Source: Candidatus Obscuribacterales bacterium
GTDB lineage: Bacteria; Cyanobacteriota; Vampirovibrionia; Obscuribacterales; Obscuribacteraceae
Length of the DNA: 64,000 nucleotides
Direction: 5' to 3'
Assembly (NCBI GenBank): GCA_020634035.1
Contig: JACKCM010000005.1
Span: 682,001-746,000, forward strand
Shown: positions 53,803-62,180 of the stretch, in pieces
Layout: every line of letters starts with the position of its first letter
Position numbering within the stretch: position 1 is the stretch's first letter
Notes under the pieces: generated by a model
Database searches by the model: none
Told to the model about the DNA's origin: nothing
What the model saw: the letters and a program-made list of their open reading frames with translations, nothing else
Translations under genes and position numbers: made by a program

Positions 53803-56259
53803 TTATTGCCTGTTGCCGAATTTTTCTTCCAGCAACTCCAAAACCGATGCGTTGAGCTTTTCTTGGACTGATTGGTCCCGATAAAATCTCTCTTTACAGG
53901 CAAGAATCTTCTCTTTGATCTCTTCTCTTCTTTTTTCGTTTGAGCCTATAGATACAGCAAGCTGAATATACTCGTCTGGTGAATTTGCAACCAGTTCTTC
54001 AACTCCAAGTATTTCGAGAAGTGTTGCAGTTTGCCTTCCTCTCATAAATTGACCACAAAGGGTGACAGCGGGAATCCCAGCTTCCAGAGCTTCAATTGAA
54101 GAGAGCAATCCAGAGTTGACTGGAGTATCCAGATAAACATCCGCCCTTTGACAGAGTCCCTGGTATTTTGCTGCATTTAGCTCCGGGAGAAAAACAACAT
54201 GCTTCTCGGGATCGAGGTTCTCCGATTCGAACTTTCGATACAATCTGGATTTTAATTGTTCGCCTAAAAGAGTATCTTTTCTGGCGAAAATAAATTGAGC
54301 GTCAGGTTTTTGCTTGGCTATCTCGGTCAGCAGGTTGTCATAAGATGGAGGATACTTATGTAATGTTTGAACACACAAATACTTGCAAGAATCGTCTTTT
54401 AACCCGAAGGACGAGAAATCTTCAAAAACCGGTTCCGGAATTACCGGGTCATAGTATGAACCGAGACCGGGCAACCTGATTAACTGCTCTGAATAATGTT
54501 CTTGCGCATCTTCAGGTTCGAAGAGGTCGCTTACAAATCTGTAGTCTATATTTTTCAGACCTGCAGTCAGTGGATGACCCCATCCTGCCAGCTGTAATGG
54601 AGCAAGACGCAAAGCAGCGAGCTTCTGCGTGACAGGGACCATGCCGATGGAAGGGTATAGTAAAACATCTACGGATTCATCGAAAATAGCTTTTGCCATT
54701 GTACTGAAATCAGAGATCTCGACAAATTTATCAAACTGACCTTTTATTTCTTGTGTGAGGAAGTCATGTTTTTTACTAGTATTGAATCCTATTAACTCAA
54801 ATACGTCTCTATCGAAACCAGCCACCCAGCCTTTAGTAACCATCTTGTAGACGCTGTGATTACTGAAGAAGTGTGATACCACCCCTAGTTTTATTTTTGC
54901 ATTTTTTGTCGGGTATCCGGATTGAGTTTGATTGCTCCGAATAAATTCGGGGTATCTTTGCTCCAGAACTCTCTCCAGAACACGGGAATATCGCACTTGT
55001 AGATCTTTCCAGTTGATATCATGCAGAATATTGGTAAATGGTGCGGAGAAAGAAATAGCATCCTCGGCGTCTTTCCAGTCTTCAAAGAAATCCGATTCAA
55101 CCGTCGACTCGACTGATTCTAGTAGACCGGTATAATTACCGACCTGTCCATCGAACTCTTCTTGGGTAGAAGAAAAATGCTTCAAGCTCAGTATCATCTT
55201 GCCAAACTGCGGAACCAGTGACTCAGGTTTTAAATAAGAAGCCGTCTCGAAAAGCTGTTCTGCTTCCTCTTCTCTAAGTCCTTCATAAACACAACTGGCA
55301 AGGTTGATTATCACCTCGTAATTGTTTGGATCAATTTCCAGGCACATTCTCAATTGGTTTTCTGCTGTCTTGGTATCGCCCTTGAGATAGTAAAGCAATC
55401 CAAGGTTCTTTCTTGCTTCCAGGCAATTGGAGTCTTTTTTGAGGACTTGCCGCAAACTCATTAAGGCTCCGTCCAGATCACCCGCTGCAATTTGAGCAGT
55501 ACCGAGATTAGAGCGAAAGTCCAGCTCATCGGGAGCTTCCTGCACAGCTTTGTTCAACGCAACAACCGCATCTTGCGACCGACCCAGAGAGGTTAAAACG
55601 ACGCCAAGATTGTTGTGAACCGAAGGACCAGGCACGGCATCAGCAGCATTCTCATAGGCTAGCACCGCTTCTTCAAGACGTCCCAGGCGGTAAAGCGACG
55701 TACCTTTCTGGGTCAGGGCGTCTCCATGGGATGGATCTAGCTCGACTGCTCTGCTATAGGCTTTAAGAGCCTCTTCATGGTTCTCGAGACGGCTGAGCTC
55801 CATACCCATGTTGTAGTGACAATCGGCATAGCTGTCATTGAGAACGATGGCTTTTTTATAGGCGTTCAGCGCCTCTTCAGGAAAACCGAGGGCGGCTTCG
55901 ACATTGCCCAGATTGTACTGGGCAGGAAAACAGGCCGGATCTAATTTCAACACCCGTTGGTAGATCTCTCTGGCTTGATGTAGGTCATCGCAGGCTTTCA
56001 AAAAGTTGCCAAGATTATTCAAAACCGGCACGCTATCTGGAGCGATCTCGAGAACATGGTTGCAATGGTCAATCGCCTTTTCCATATTGCCGCGCATGTA
56101 CTCGATCATGGACATCAGATGAATGGCGTCCACGTTGTCGGGGTTCGTAGCAAGAAGCTTTTCCAGAATCTGGGAGGCATATTCGATATTGCCTGCCTGA
56201 AGCTGTTGCTGAGCTATCTGTATAGTCTGGTTGATGCCGGGGGTGAAACCTGTATTCAT
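53803..56259 (-). CDS. TPR-containing O-GlcNAc-transferase-like glycosyltransferase (GT41)
   Basis: 818-residue protein. Residues 5-350 form about ten TPR units (for example ALNAYKKAIVLNDSYADCHY, LGRLEEAVLAYENAADAVPG). The C-terminal 400 residues match the GT41/SPINDLY type: IKLGVVSHFFSNHSVYKM, RLAPLQLAGWGHPLTAG, DYRFVSDLFEPED, then LYVCVQTLHKYPP-like KYLCVQTLHKYPPS and VYLDTPVNSGLLSSIEAL. Such enzymes attach GlcNAc or other sugars to Ser/Thr of proteins. The start at 56259 lies 46 bases after the small selenoprotein gene. Confidence 0.9.
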   Translation of the reverse strand: MNTGFTPGINQTIQIAQQQLQAGNIEYASQILEKLLATNPDNVDAIHLMSMIEYMRGNMEKAIDHCNHVLEIAPDSVPVLNNLGNFLKACDDLHQAREIYQRVLKLDPACFPAQYNLGNVEAALGFPEEALNAYKKAIVLNDSYADCHYNMGMELSRLENHEEALKAYSRAVELDPSHGDALTQKGTSLYRLGRLEEAVLAYENAADAVPGPSVHNNLGVVLTSLGRSQDAVVALNKAVQEAPDELDFRSNLGTAQIAAGDLDGALMSLRQVLKKDSNCLEARKNLGLLYYLKGDTKTAENQLRMCLEIDPNNYEVIINLASCVYEGLREEEAEQLFETASYLKPESLVPQFGKMILSLKHFSSTQEEFDGQVGNYTGLLESVESTVESDFFEDWKDAEDAISFSAPFTNILHDINWKDLQVRYSRVLERVLEQRYPEFIRSNQTQSGYPTKNAKIKLGVVSHFFSNHSVYKMVTKGWVAGFDRDVFELIGFNTSKKHDFLTQEIKGQFDKFVEISDFSTMAKAIFDESVDVLLYPSIGMVPVTQKLAALRLAPLQLAGWGHPLTAGLKNIDYRFVSDLFEPEDAQEHYSEQLIRLPGLGSYYDPVIPEPVFEDFSSFGLKDDSCKYLCVQTLHKYPPSYDNLLTEIAKQKPDAQFIFARKDTLLGEQLKSRLYRKFESENLDPEKHVVFLPELNAAKYQGLCQRADVYLDTPVNSGLLSSIEALEAGIPAVTLCGQFMRGRQTATLLEILGVEELVANSPDEYIQLAVSIGSNEKRREEIKEKILACKERFYRDQSVQEKLNASVLELLEEKFGNRQ

Positions 56260-56305
56260 TCTAGGAATCTTAAACCAAAACAGACCCCCATTTATTAAGG
56301 GCTTA

Positions 56306-56479
56306 TTAGTCCTGCTTTATTTGGTCATTTTTGTGATTGAGGCTTTGTTTCAGTTCATGTTTCTGCTCGACCGAGCAGCTTCGGGACATTCAAGTAGGAA
56401 TGCCAAGCCTGGGTAGAATCCAGAGTTGAAGCGCAAAATAGAAGGCAACTATGCCCGCAAACCAGAAAAAATCTTCCAT
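56306..56479 (-). CDS. Small membrane selenoprotein (TGA = selenocysteine, U-x3-C motif)
   Basis: 57-residue protein read through a TGA at codon 30 (56390-56392). One membrane helix (FFWFAGIVAFYFALQLWILP, about 4-23) leads to RLGIPT-U-MSRSC, then a charged cytoplasmic or periplasmic tail ending in DQIKQD and a TAA. A U-x3-C redox pair at the membrane surface is suggested. The tail after the TGA is in frame with a normal stop. A 6-bp perfect hairpin lies 11 bases after the TGA. The ATG at 56479 has AAAGGA upstream; another ATG at 56488 is possible. It follows the SQR gene by 34 bases on the same strand, placing it in the sulfide operon. Confidence 0.82.
56363..56378 (-). promoter_or_regulatory. 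Candidate bacterial SECIS hairpin of the small membrane selenoprotein
   Basis: CUGCUC pairs perfectly with GAGCAG around the tetraloop GGUC, starting 11 bases after the UGA. Two loop G residues are 18-19 bases downstream, as in the E. coli fdhF arrangement. Confidence 0.78.
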
Positions 56480-56513
56480 TAACTTCATCCTTTCTCTTGA
56501 ACCCCGTAAAACT

Positions 56514-57725
56514 TCAGGCTCTTCCTTTCAGCATACCTTCCCAATAGAGCACCGGGATGACATACTTCTTGAAGAGGTACATACTGTATCTCTCTTTGCT
56601 TTGATCAAAGGGAAAGCTCTCTTGAGGATTGAGAGCGTAATCGAACTCTGCAAGAATCAGATTTTTATAGCCGGTCACCAGCGGACAAGAAGTATAGCCG
56701 TCATAAGAAGCCTGCGGTTCCTCACCGCCTATAAAAGCAAGTATGTTTGCTACCGCTACCGGTGCCTGCTTGCGAATCGCCGCTGCTGTTTTAGAGGTCG
56801 GTAATCCGGCGGAGTCTCCTAGAGAGAATATGTTTTTGTATTTAGTATGCTGCAAAGTATGATTATCCACATCTACCCAACCGGCCTGGTCACCAAGGCT
56901 GCTCTCTCTAATGAAATCCGGTGGTCCCATCGGTGGCGTCACATGCAGCATGTCGTACTGCATTCTTACCTCCTCTCCATTGTCCAGTCGCTGAAAAACG
57001 GCTTCTTTCTTGTCTGCTATTATCTCGACCAGATTGTGTTGAAATAAAGCTTCTATCTTCTTTCTCTCGATCACCTGTTCTAGAGAGCGAGCATATTTTG
57101 CGACACTGAAGATTGAACTCTGGGCAGAGGCGAAGACAACTCTGGAATTCTCCCTGACACCATTCATAGAAAAATAGTCTTCTGCCAGGTAGGCTATTTT
57201 CTGGGGAGCACCACCACACTTGATTGGTGTATTGGGATGGGTGAAGATAGCGGTGCCGCCTTTGAATTCTCGGATACAGTCCCAGGTATAAGAGACATAG
57301 TCGATACTATAGTTACTGCAGACGCCGTTCTTGCCGATGGTCCCAGCCAGCCCCTTGACCCCATCCCAGAGAATCTTGAGACCGGTCGACACCACTAGAA
57401 CTGAGTAAGAGAGAGATTTACCGCCTCTGGTAATAATCTCCATCTTCTCAGGGTCTATTTTTTCGACAGAGTCTTCGAGCCACTCTACCCCATCAGGAAT
57501 CAAGCCCTTTTCAGCGCGGGCGCTTTCGTCTTTATCGAAAACTCCTGCTCCGACGAGGGTCCAGAGAGGCTGGTAATAGTGAGTAGCAGCAGGTTCTACC
57601 ACCACAATCTCTGTTCCTCTCAATGCCTTTCTCAAGCGAGCGGCAACCGATATTCCGGCGGTGCCACCACCAAGGATGACCACCCGTTCTATCTTGTTCT
57701 CGGCTGCCGCATTTCCTGTAGGCAT
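56514..57725 (-). CDS. sqr: Sulfide:quinone oxidoreductase-like flavoprotein
   Basis: 403-residue FAD enzyme that oxidises sulfide at the membrane and passes electrons to quinone. The FAD-binding motif is VVILGGGTAGISVAARLR; redox cysteines are in NTPIKCGGAPQKIAYL and GYTSCPLVTGYKN, the pair that cycles sulfur in SQRDL-type (type II) enzymes. IFSLGDSAGLPTSKTAAA is the second FAD contact. It sits in an operon with persulfide dioxygenase and rhodanese genes, supporting sulfide oxidation. AGGAG precedes the ATG. Confidence 0.9.
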   Translation of the reverse strand: MPTGNAAAENKIERVVILGGGTAGISVAARLRKALRGTEIVVVEPAATHYYQPLWTLVGAGVFDKDESARAEKGLIPDGVEWLEDSVEKIDPEKMEIITRGGKSLSYSVLVVSTGLKILWDGVKGLAGTIGKNGVCSNYSIDYVSYTWDCIREFKGGTAIFTHPNTPIKCGGAPQKIAYLAEDYFSMNGVRENSRVVFASAQSSIFSVAKYARSLEQVIERKKIEALFQHNLVEIIADKKEAVFQRLDNGEEVRMQYDMLHVTPPMGPPDFIRESSLGDQAGWVDVDNHTLQHTKYKNIFSLGDSAGLPTSKTAAAIRKQAPVAVANILAFIGGEEPQASYDGYTSCPLVTGYKNLILAEFDYALNPQESFPFDQSKERYSMYLFKKYVIPVLYWEGMLKGRA

Positions 57726-57759
57726 GATTCTTCTCCTGATATTGAATCTTCTTATTTGG

Positions 57760-59178
57760 TCAATTGACGCTGTTTCGACAGGTCCCTCTCGATTCGGCTA
57801 CAACCACATTATATTCCGAACCCTGCCATGCTTTGAATCCGCCCAGAACGTTCATGAGTTCTTCTTTGCCCTGGCGTTCCAGAATGCTTTTAGCTATCGA
57901 AGAGCGATAACCTGAAGCGCAGATGATTGCAATCGGTTTGTCCGAAGGCAATTCATTGATTCTGCCCTCTAAGTCTGAAAGGGGTATATTGACGGCACCT
58001 TCAATATGACCGGCGTCGTATTCGGGCGCTCTTCTAACATCCAGCAAGAAAAGATCCTGTCCTTCCTCCAGTTCTTTCTTGAGTTCGGTCACGGTAACCA
58101 CAGGGGTGGCTGTTACTTCAAATCCGGCATCGGCCCAGGCGATAAGTCCACCATCTAAGAAGCCGATCACTTGCTCATGACCGACTCTTGCCAGGCGTAT
58201 CACCGCTTCATCGATAGATTCTTGATCCGATGCCAGAATCACTATCGGTTGACCCAGATGAATAAGGGTTCCTGCCCAAGAGGCGAACTGACCGGATAGA
58301 GCTATATTGAGAGAGCCTTTTATATGACCACTGGCAAATAGGGTGCCGTTGCGCACATCCACCGGCACAGCGCCACGTTGCATCTCTTTGTTTACTTCCA
58401 TAGCGGTGAGGGCTTTCGGTCTTGGTATCTTATCCAGTGCCACAGCGCCCTGTCTGTTAAGCTCAGCGTCTTTTGGAAAGTAATCAGGAACTTCGGGCTG
58501 ATCGGCGGTGAGCATTTCTACAAATGCATCTCTAGACATCGGCTGAAGAGCATAGTTCAAGAGCTTTTGTTGTCCGATAGTCGAGGATCTTTCTGTAGAG
58601 AGATTCTTGCCGCATAATGAACCGGCACCATGGGCAGGATAAACTTCGACCGAATCATCCAGTTTGAGAAGCTTGTCGTGAAGGCTGTCATACATCATCG
58701 AGGCCATCTGTTGGGCTGTAAATCCTTTGACGCCGACAAGATCCGGGCGGCCGACATCACCTATAAACAAAGTGTCACCGGTGAAAAGTATCGGAGGGCG
58801 ATCACTGTCGGCTTTGTCTATGGCAAGTATGCTGATACTCTCAGGAGTATGACCCGGGGTCTCAAATACTTTTAACTCGATACTGCCTATTTCAAGAAGG
58901 TCGCCGTCTTTGGCCGCAATATGTGGAAAAGCTGCTTGGGCGCTATGACCGAAGACTATTTCAGCTCCTGTCTTTTCAGCAAGCTCTTTGTGCCCGGATA
59001 CAAAGTCTGCATGCAGATGGGTCTCGATCACATACTTGATCCGAAGCCCTTCACGCTCTGCTTCTTTCATATACTGGTCGATATCTCTCTGGGGATCTAT
59101 AACCGCGGCTTCGCCTTCGGAGCCGATTAGATAAGAGGCATGGGCCAGGCAGCCCAGATAGAATTGTTTGAAGTACAT
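57760..59178 (-). CDS. Persulfide dioxygenase-like MBL protein fused to two rhodanese domains
   Basis: 472-residue protein. Residues 1-230 are an MBL-fold persulfide dioxygenase (ETHE1/Blh-like) with THLHADFVSGH metal motif, ETPGHTPES and YPAHGAGSLCG. Two rhodanese-like domains follow (about 260-360 and 370-460). The second keeps the catalytic Cys (IICASGYRSS), whereas the first reads VILASDQES and lacks it, so only one is likely active. It should oxidise glutathione or low-molecular-weight persulfide to sulfite and shuttle sulfur. Confidence 0.93.
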   Translation of the reverse strand: MYFKQFYLGCLAHASYLIGSEGEAAVIDPQRDIDQYMKEAEREGLRIKYVIETHLHADFVSGHKELAEKTGAEIVFGHSAQAAFPHIAAKDGDLLEIGSIELKVFETPGHTPESISILAIDKADSDRPPILFTGDTLFIGDVGRPDLVGVKGFTAQQMASMMYDSLHDKLLKLDDSVEVYPAHGAGSLCGKNLSTERSSTIGQQKLLNYALQPMSRDAFVEMLTADQPEVPDYFPKDAELNRQGAVALDKIPRPKALTAMEVNKEMQRGAVPVDVRNGTLFASGHIKGSLNIALSGQFASWAGTLIHLGQPIVILASDQESIDEAVIRLARVGHEQVIGFLDGGLIAWADAGFEVTATPVVTVTELKKELEEGQDLFLLDVRRAPEYDAGHIEGAVNIPLSDLEGRINELPSDKPIAIICASGYRSSIAKSILERQGKEELMNVLGGFKAWQGSEYNVVVAESRGTCRNSVN

Positions 59179-59204
59179 TGTCGATCTCCTTATTGAAGAG
59201 AAAT

Positions 59205-59996
59205 TTAGATTCCTGATGTTTGTTTTGCGAGCATCCAGATAGAGAGCAATAGCAGAAAACCGGCGAATGCCTTTTTCAGCTTGTCTGCCTCCAGGTAATA
59301 GGCAAGATATCCAGCCACCGGCGCCGATACTATGGTCGCAGCAGCGTAGGGTAGAATTCCTCCGGCTAGTTTCAAATGCGAATCATAGGCGGTGGCGTAG
59401 GCCAGTGCTCCTGCCAGGCTGTTAATTCCGATTATCACAAGGGATGTGCCGATAGCTTTCTTTACCGGCAGTCCAACTACTAAAATAAGGGCTGGAACAA
59501 TTATAAATCCGCCGCCGACTCCAAGCAGTCCGGTCAGAAAACCCGCACCGACGCCGGAAGTGATAAGGGCTCGGATACGATTGGATCGCTTAAGCGATGC
59601 CGAAGGTCTATTGGAATTGCTATCGGCTTTTCCGACTTCGCGCTCCGCCCGCTGTCGAAACATCAGAATACCCATGAAGAGCATTAAAAGAGCGAAAAGA
59701 CTGAGCTGAACGGTATCACTGAGGAAGCCGGCCACCCAGGCACCGACAAAACTGCCCGGAATTCCGGCAAGGCCGAATAGCAAGGCTGCTCTGAATATCA
59801 ACTGGCGTCTAGCAAGGTGGCTCAGGGCTGCCAGAATACTGGCCAATCCTACTATGATGAGGCTGATACCTATAGCCGATTTGGCCTGCATACCCAGGAA
59901 ATAAACTAAAATAGGCACCGCGATGATACTGCCCCCGCCACCGAGGAGACCTAACAAAGTACCTGTCAATAGTCCCAGGAATGCTTCCAGTATCAT
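59205..59996 (-). CDS. TauE/SafE-family sulfite/anion exporter
   Basis: 263-residue membrane protein with about eight helices in two repeats; each repeat starts with a GLLGGGGS- or GLLGVGGG-type glycine motif (LLGLLGGGGSIIAVPILVYF and LLGVGGGFIIVPALILVV), the TauE/SafE signature. It is placed between rhodanese genes and is likely to export sulfite or thiosulfate. The ATG at 59996 is preferred over a TTG three codons earlier. Confidence 0.9.
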   Translation of the reverse strand: MILEAFLGLLTGTLLGLLGGGGSIIAVPILVYFLGMQAKSAIGISLIIVGLASILAALSHLARRQLIFRAALLFGLAGIPGSFVGAWVAGFLSDTVQLSLFALLMLFMGILMFRQRAEREVGKADSNSNRPSASLKRSNRIRALITSGVGAGFLTGLLGVGGGFIIVPALILVVGLPVKKAIGTSLVIIGINSLAGALAYATAYDSHLKLAGGILPYAAATIVSAPVAGYLAYYLEADKLKKAFAGFLLLLSIWMLAKQTSGI

Positions 59997-60023
59997 CACG
60001 ACCAACCTACATATTCTAATGGA

Positions 60024-60602
60024 CTAAGAGCAACAGCTCTTGGGAGTTTCGTGTTCTTTACCGGATTCTGCACTGAGCTGGTTCCAGGGCGCTTTCGCCA
60101 GTACCATAGCCAGACCACAGTTGCCGGTCAGACCGGCAAAGGTCAATCCGCAGCCTATAAAGCCAGGCAGAAGGAAGAACAACTGATTAACCGTAAATCC
60201 GAGGATGACCCCGGTGAGAATCATAACACCGATAGTGAGCTGGACCTGTCTCTCTAGCGAAAGGCGTTTCGTGCCTTCGACCACAGGTAGACCGGTCTTT
60301 CTCCATTCTAATAAGCCTCCCTGCAATACTTCGCAGTCGAAGCCCGAAGCATTCAGCTGAGCGGCGGCTCGGCTGGCGCGGTTACCTGTCCGACAAATTA
60401 CAAAAACCGGCTCAGACAGATTTAGTCCGGGATCTTTTTGACCGAGTTCATTTAGAGGAAGGTTTTTTGATCCTTTTATATGTTCACTGTCGAATTCGAG
60501 GGCGGTACGAACATCAATAAGCTGTGGGCATTTATCCGGAGCGGCAAGAATCCCTTGCAATTCTCTGGCGCTCAACTCCTTGATGGAGCTTGTTGTAGGC
60601 AT
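60024..60602 (-). CDS. Rhodanese fused to a YgaP-like membrane domain
   Basis: 192-residue protein. The rhodanese domain (about 1-105) has LIDVRTALEFDSEHIKGS and the active Cys in FVICRTGNRASRAA. Two membrane helices (about 120-165) match the DUF2892/YgaP layout (QLTIGVMILTGVILGFTVN, then GLTFAGLTGNCGLAMVL). It is the first gene of the sulfide operon. The start at 60602 has AAGGAG; an upstream extension is rejected. Confidence 0.92.
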   Translation of the reverse strand: MPTTSSIKELSARELQGILAAPDKCPQLIDVRTALEFDSEHIKGSKNLPLNELGQKDPGLNLSEPVFVICRTGNRASRAAAQLNASGFDCEVLQGGLLEWRKTGLPVVEGTKRLSLERQVQLTIGVMILTGVILGFTVNQLFFLLPGFIGCGLTFAGLTGNCGLAMVLAKAPWNQLSAESGKEHETPKSCCS

Positions 60603-60642
60603 TTTGTTTCTCCTTTTCGAACTTGTCATTATCTGACCGCTT

Positions 60643-60668
60643 ACTAAATAACTATATCGCTGTTTAGT
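60643..60668. promoter_or_regulatory. Candidate ArsR operator in the divergent promoter region
   Basis: The inverted repeat ACTAAATA-N10-TGTTTAGT (7 of 8 positions symmetric) lies between the start of the sulfide operon and the ArsR gene. Spacing and A/T-rich arms fit a dimeric winged-helix repressor. A second pair TTAGTT/AACTAA lies just to the right. Confidence 0.55.
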
Positions 60669-60744
60669 TGAATAGTCAAATGTCTAAGTAACTAATTGAC
60701 GACAGGCAGGAACGCTGTTATCCTTGTCACAGGGAGACATTGCC

Positions 60745-61125
60745 ATGGCAAGAAAGAAAACACTACCTAAATCGATTCATAAGAAGGACAAGAAGCAGCC
60801 TCTGACTAGAGATGCTTTAGAGATTGTCGCTACCCACTTTCGAGCCATGGGGGATGCCACCAGATTAGAGCTGATCCAGGCGCTTATGGAAGGAGAGAAG
60901 TCCGTTCAGGACCTCAGCAATCTCACCGGTATGAGCCAGGCTAATATCAGTAAACATCTTTCGGTGCTTGCCGAGCATGGCATTGTCGCTAAAAGAAAAG
61001 AAGGACTCTATTCTTTGTACAGGGTGGTCGATTATTCGGTCTATGACCTGTGCAATGTGGTCTGCAAATCCATCTCAGACCGCTATCAAAGGGTGCATGA
61101 CGAGTTCCTCGGCACCGGCATATAG
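60745..61125 (+). CDS. ArsR-family transcriptional regulator
   Basis: 126-residue winged-helix repressor: HFRAMGDATRLELIQAL, then VQDLSNLTGMSQANISKHLSVL recognition helix and GLYSLYRV wing. Only two cysteines occur (Cys103 and Cys107, LCNVVCK in the last helix); the first sensing Cys of BigR/SqrR near position 42 is absent. A C-x3-C redox switch is possible. The gene is divergent from the sulfide operon, which it probably represses until sulfide or persulfide is present. The ATG at 60745 has AGGGAG. Confidence 0.9.
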   Translation: MARKKTLPKSIHKKDKKQPLTRDALEIVATHFRAMGDATRLELIQALMEGEKSVQDLSNLTGMSQANISKHLSVLAEHGIVAKRKEGLYSLYRVVDYSVYDLCNVVCKSISDRYQRVHDEFLGTGI

Positions 61126-61145
61126 ATAGCGTAGCCCTACTGTTT

Positions 61146-61976
61146 TTATCTGAATTCTGCTTCGGCGCTATCTTCCGGTACTGCTATTGGCACCGGCACA
61201 GGCTTCTTCATACCCAGAGCCAGTTGCAGAAGATTTATAGGATACGAGATGAGCTTGTTCAGTAAATACATGAAGAAGCAGAGTTTCTTCAGTATGGGCG
61301 TGAGAACGAATTGCAATAGAGCATTCCGTTCATAACAGATGCAGAAAGCGGCTATTGCGCTTATGACAATCAGTTTTGCCACCGAGGGCAGATGGTGGTC
61401 GGTCATCTCTTGAACTATTAGCTGCAATCCGACAAAACCGACCAGAATATATGCCACCGAATGCAGGACCGGATAGGATTTCATCAGTTCTATACAGTAA
61501 TTTGCCAGAAGCCTCATGGCGGCAATGCCGATAAATACACCGGTGATAACCACCCAGAGGTTGGGACTAAGCGCCACTGCGGCAATTACGTTGTCTATGG
61601 AGAAAGCGAGGTCGGTAAGCTCTACCATTAGCACTGTGCCCCAGAATCCATGCTGCTTTCCGTGTACTTCTTTATTCTCTTCTTCTTCATAAGTATTGCC
61701 GAAATGCTCGATCATCAAATAAAGAAGATAGCAAGCGCCCAGGATCTTCAGCCATTCGAAAGTAATCAAAACTGCGGCAAAAAGAATCATTAATCCGCGA
61801 AAAAGATAAGCTCCAGCCAGTCCGGCGAGAAGCGCCAGTCTTTTCTGGCGCTCGGGCAGGTGATCTACCATGGCGGCGATTATCATGGCATTGTCTATGG
61901 AGAGCAGTCCCTCAAGAACCACTAGAGAGACGATAATCGGTAGGTAGACAGAGACGATCTCAACGTAGTTGATCAT
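61146..61976 (-). CDS. TerC-family membrane protein
   Basis: 276-residue membrane protein with about seven to eight helices and the two TerC acidic motifs LLSIDNAMIIAAM and LAFSIDNVIAAVAL. Members of this family (Alx, YkoY and others) export metals such as manganese or act in tellurite resistance. The loop EEEENKEVHGKQHG could bind metal. The ATG at 61976 is preferred over a TTG six codons upstream. Confidence 0.88.
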   Translation of the reverse strand: MINYVEIVSVYLPIIVSLVVLEGLLSIDNAMIIAAMVDHLPERQKRLALLAGLAGAYLFRGLMILFAAVLITFEWLKILGACYLLYLMIEHFGNTYEEEENKEVHGKQHGFWGTVLMVELTDLAFSIDNVIAAVALSPNLWVVITGVFIGIAAMRLLANYCIELMKSYPVLHSVAYILVGFVGLQLIVQEMTDHHLPSVAKLIVISAIAAFCICYERNALLQFVLTPILKKLCFFMYLLNKLISYPINLLQLALGMKKPVPVPIAVPEDSAEAEFR

Positions 61977-62180
61977 CGATAGAGTCCCCGACAATCCAGA
62001 GCAATGCTAATGTACGAATCTTACTTCTCTATTGTGAAGAATGCGGGAGGAAATCGGTTAAGACGAGATTAATTCCTCTAGAATGCCGGACAATCTGCAA
62101 AGTGGAATTGTGGCCAGGTCTATGACAGAATGATCTGTATTCTAGTTCAGTTGATTTGCGAACTTAAACAGGGAGAACTG

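Noticed and set aside
57725..57762. Possible TGA read-through at the end of the persulfide dioxygenase gene
   Set aside because: Sequence after this TGA has no conserved redox context and runs into the SQR start region; no good hairpin is seen.
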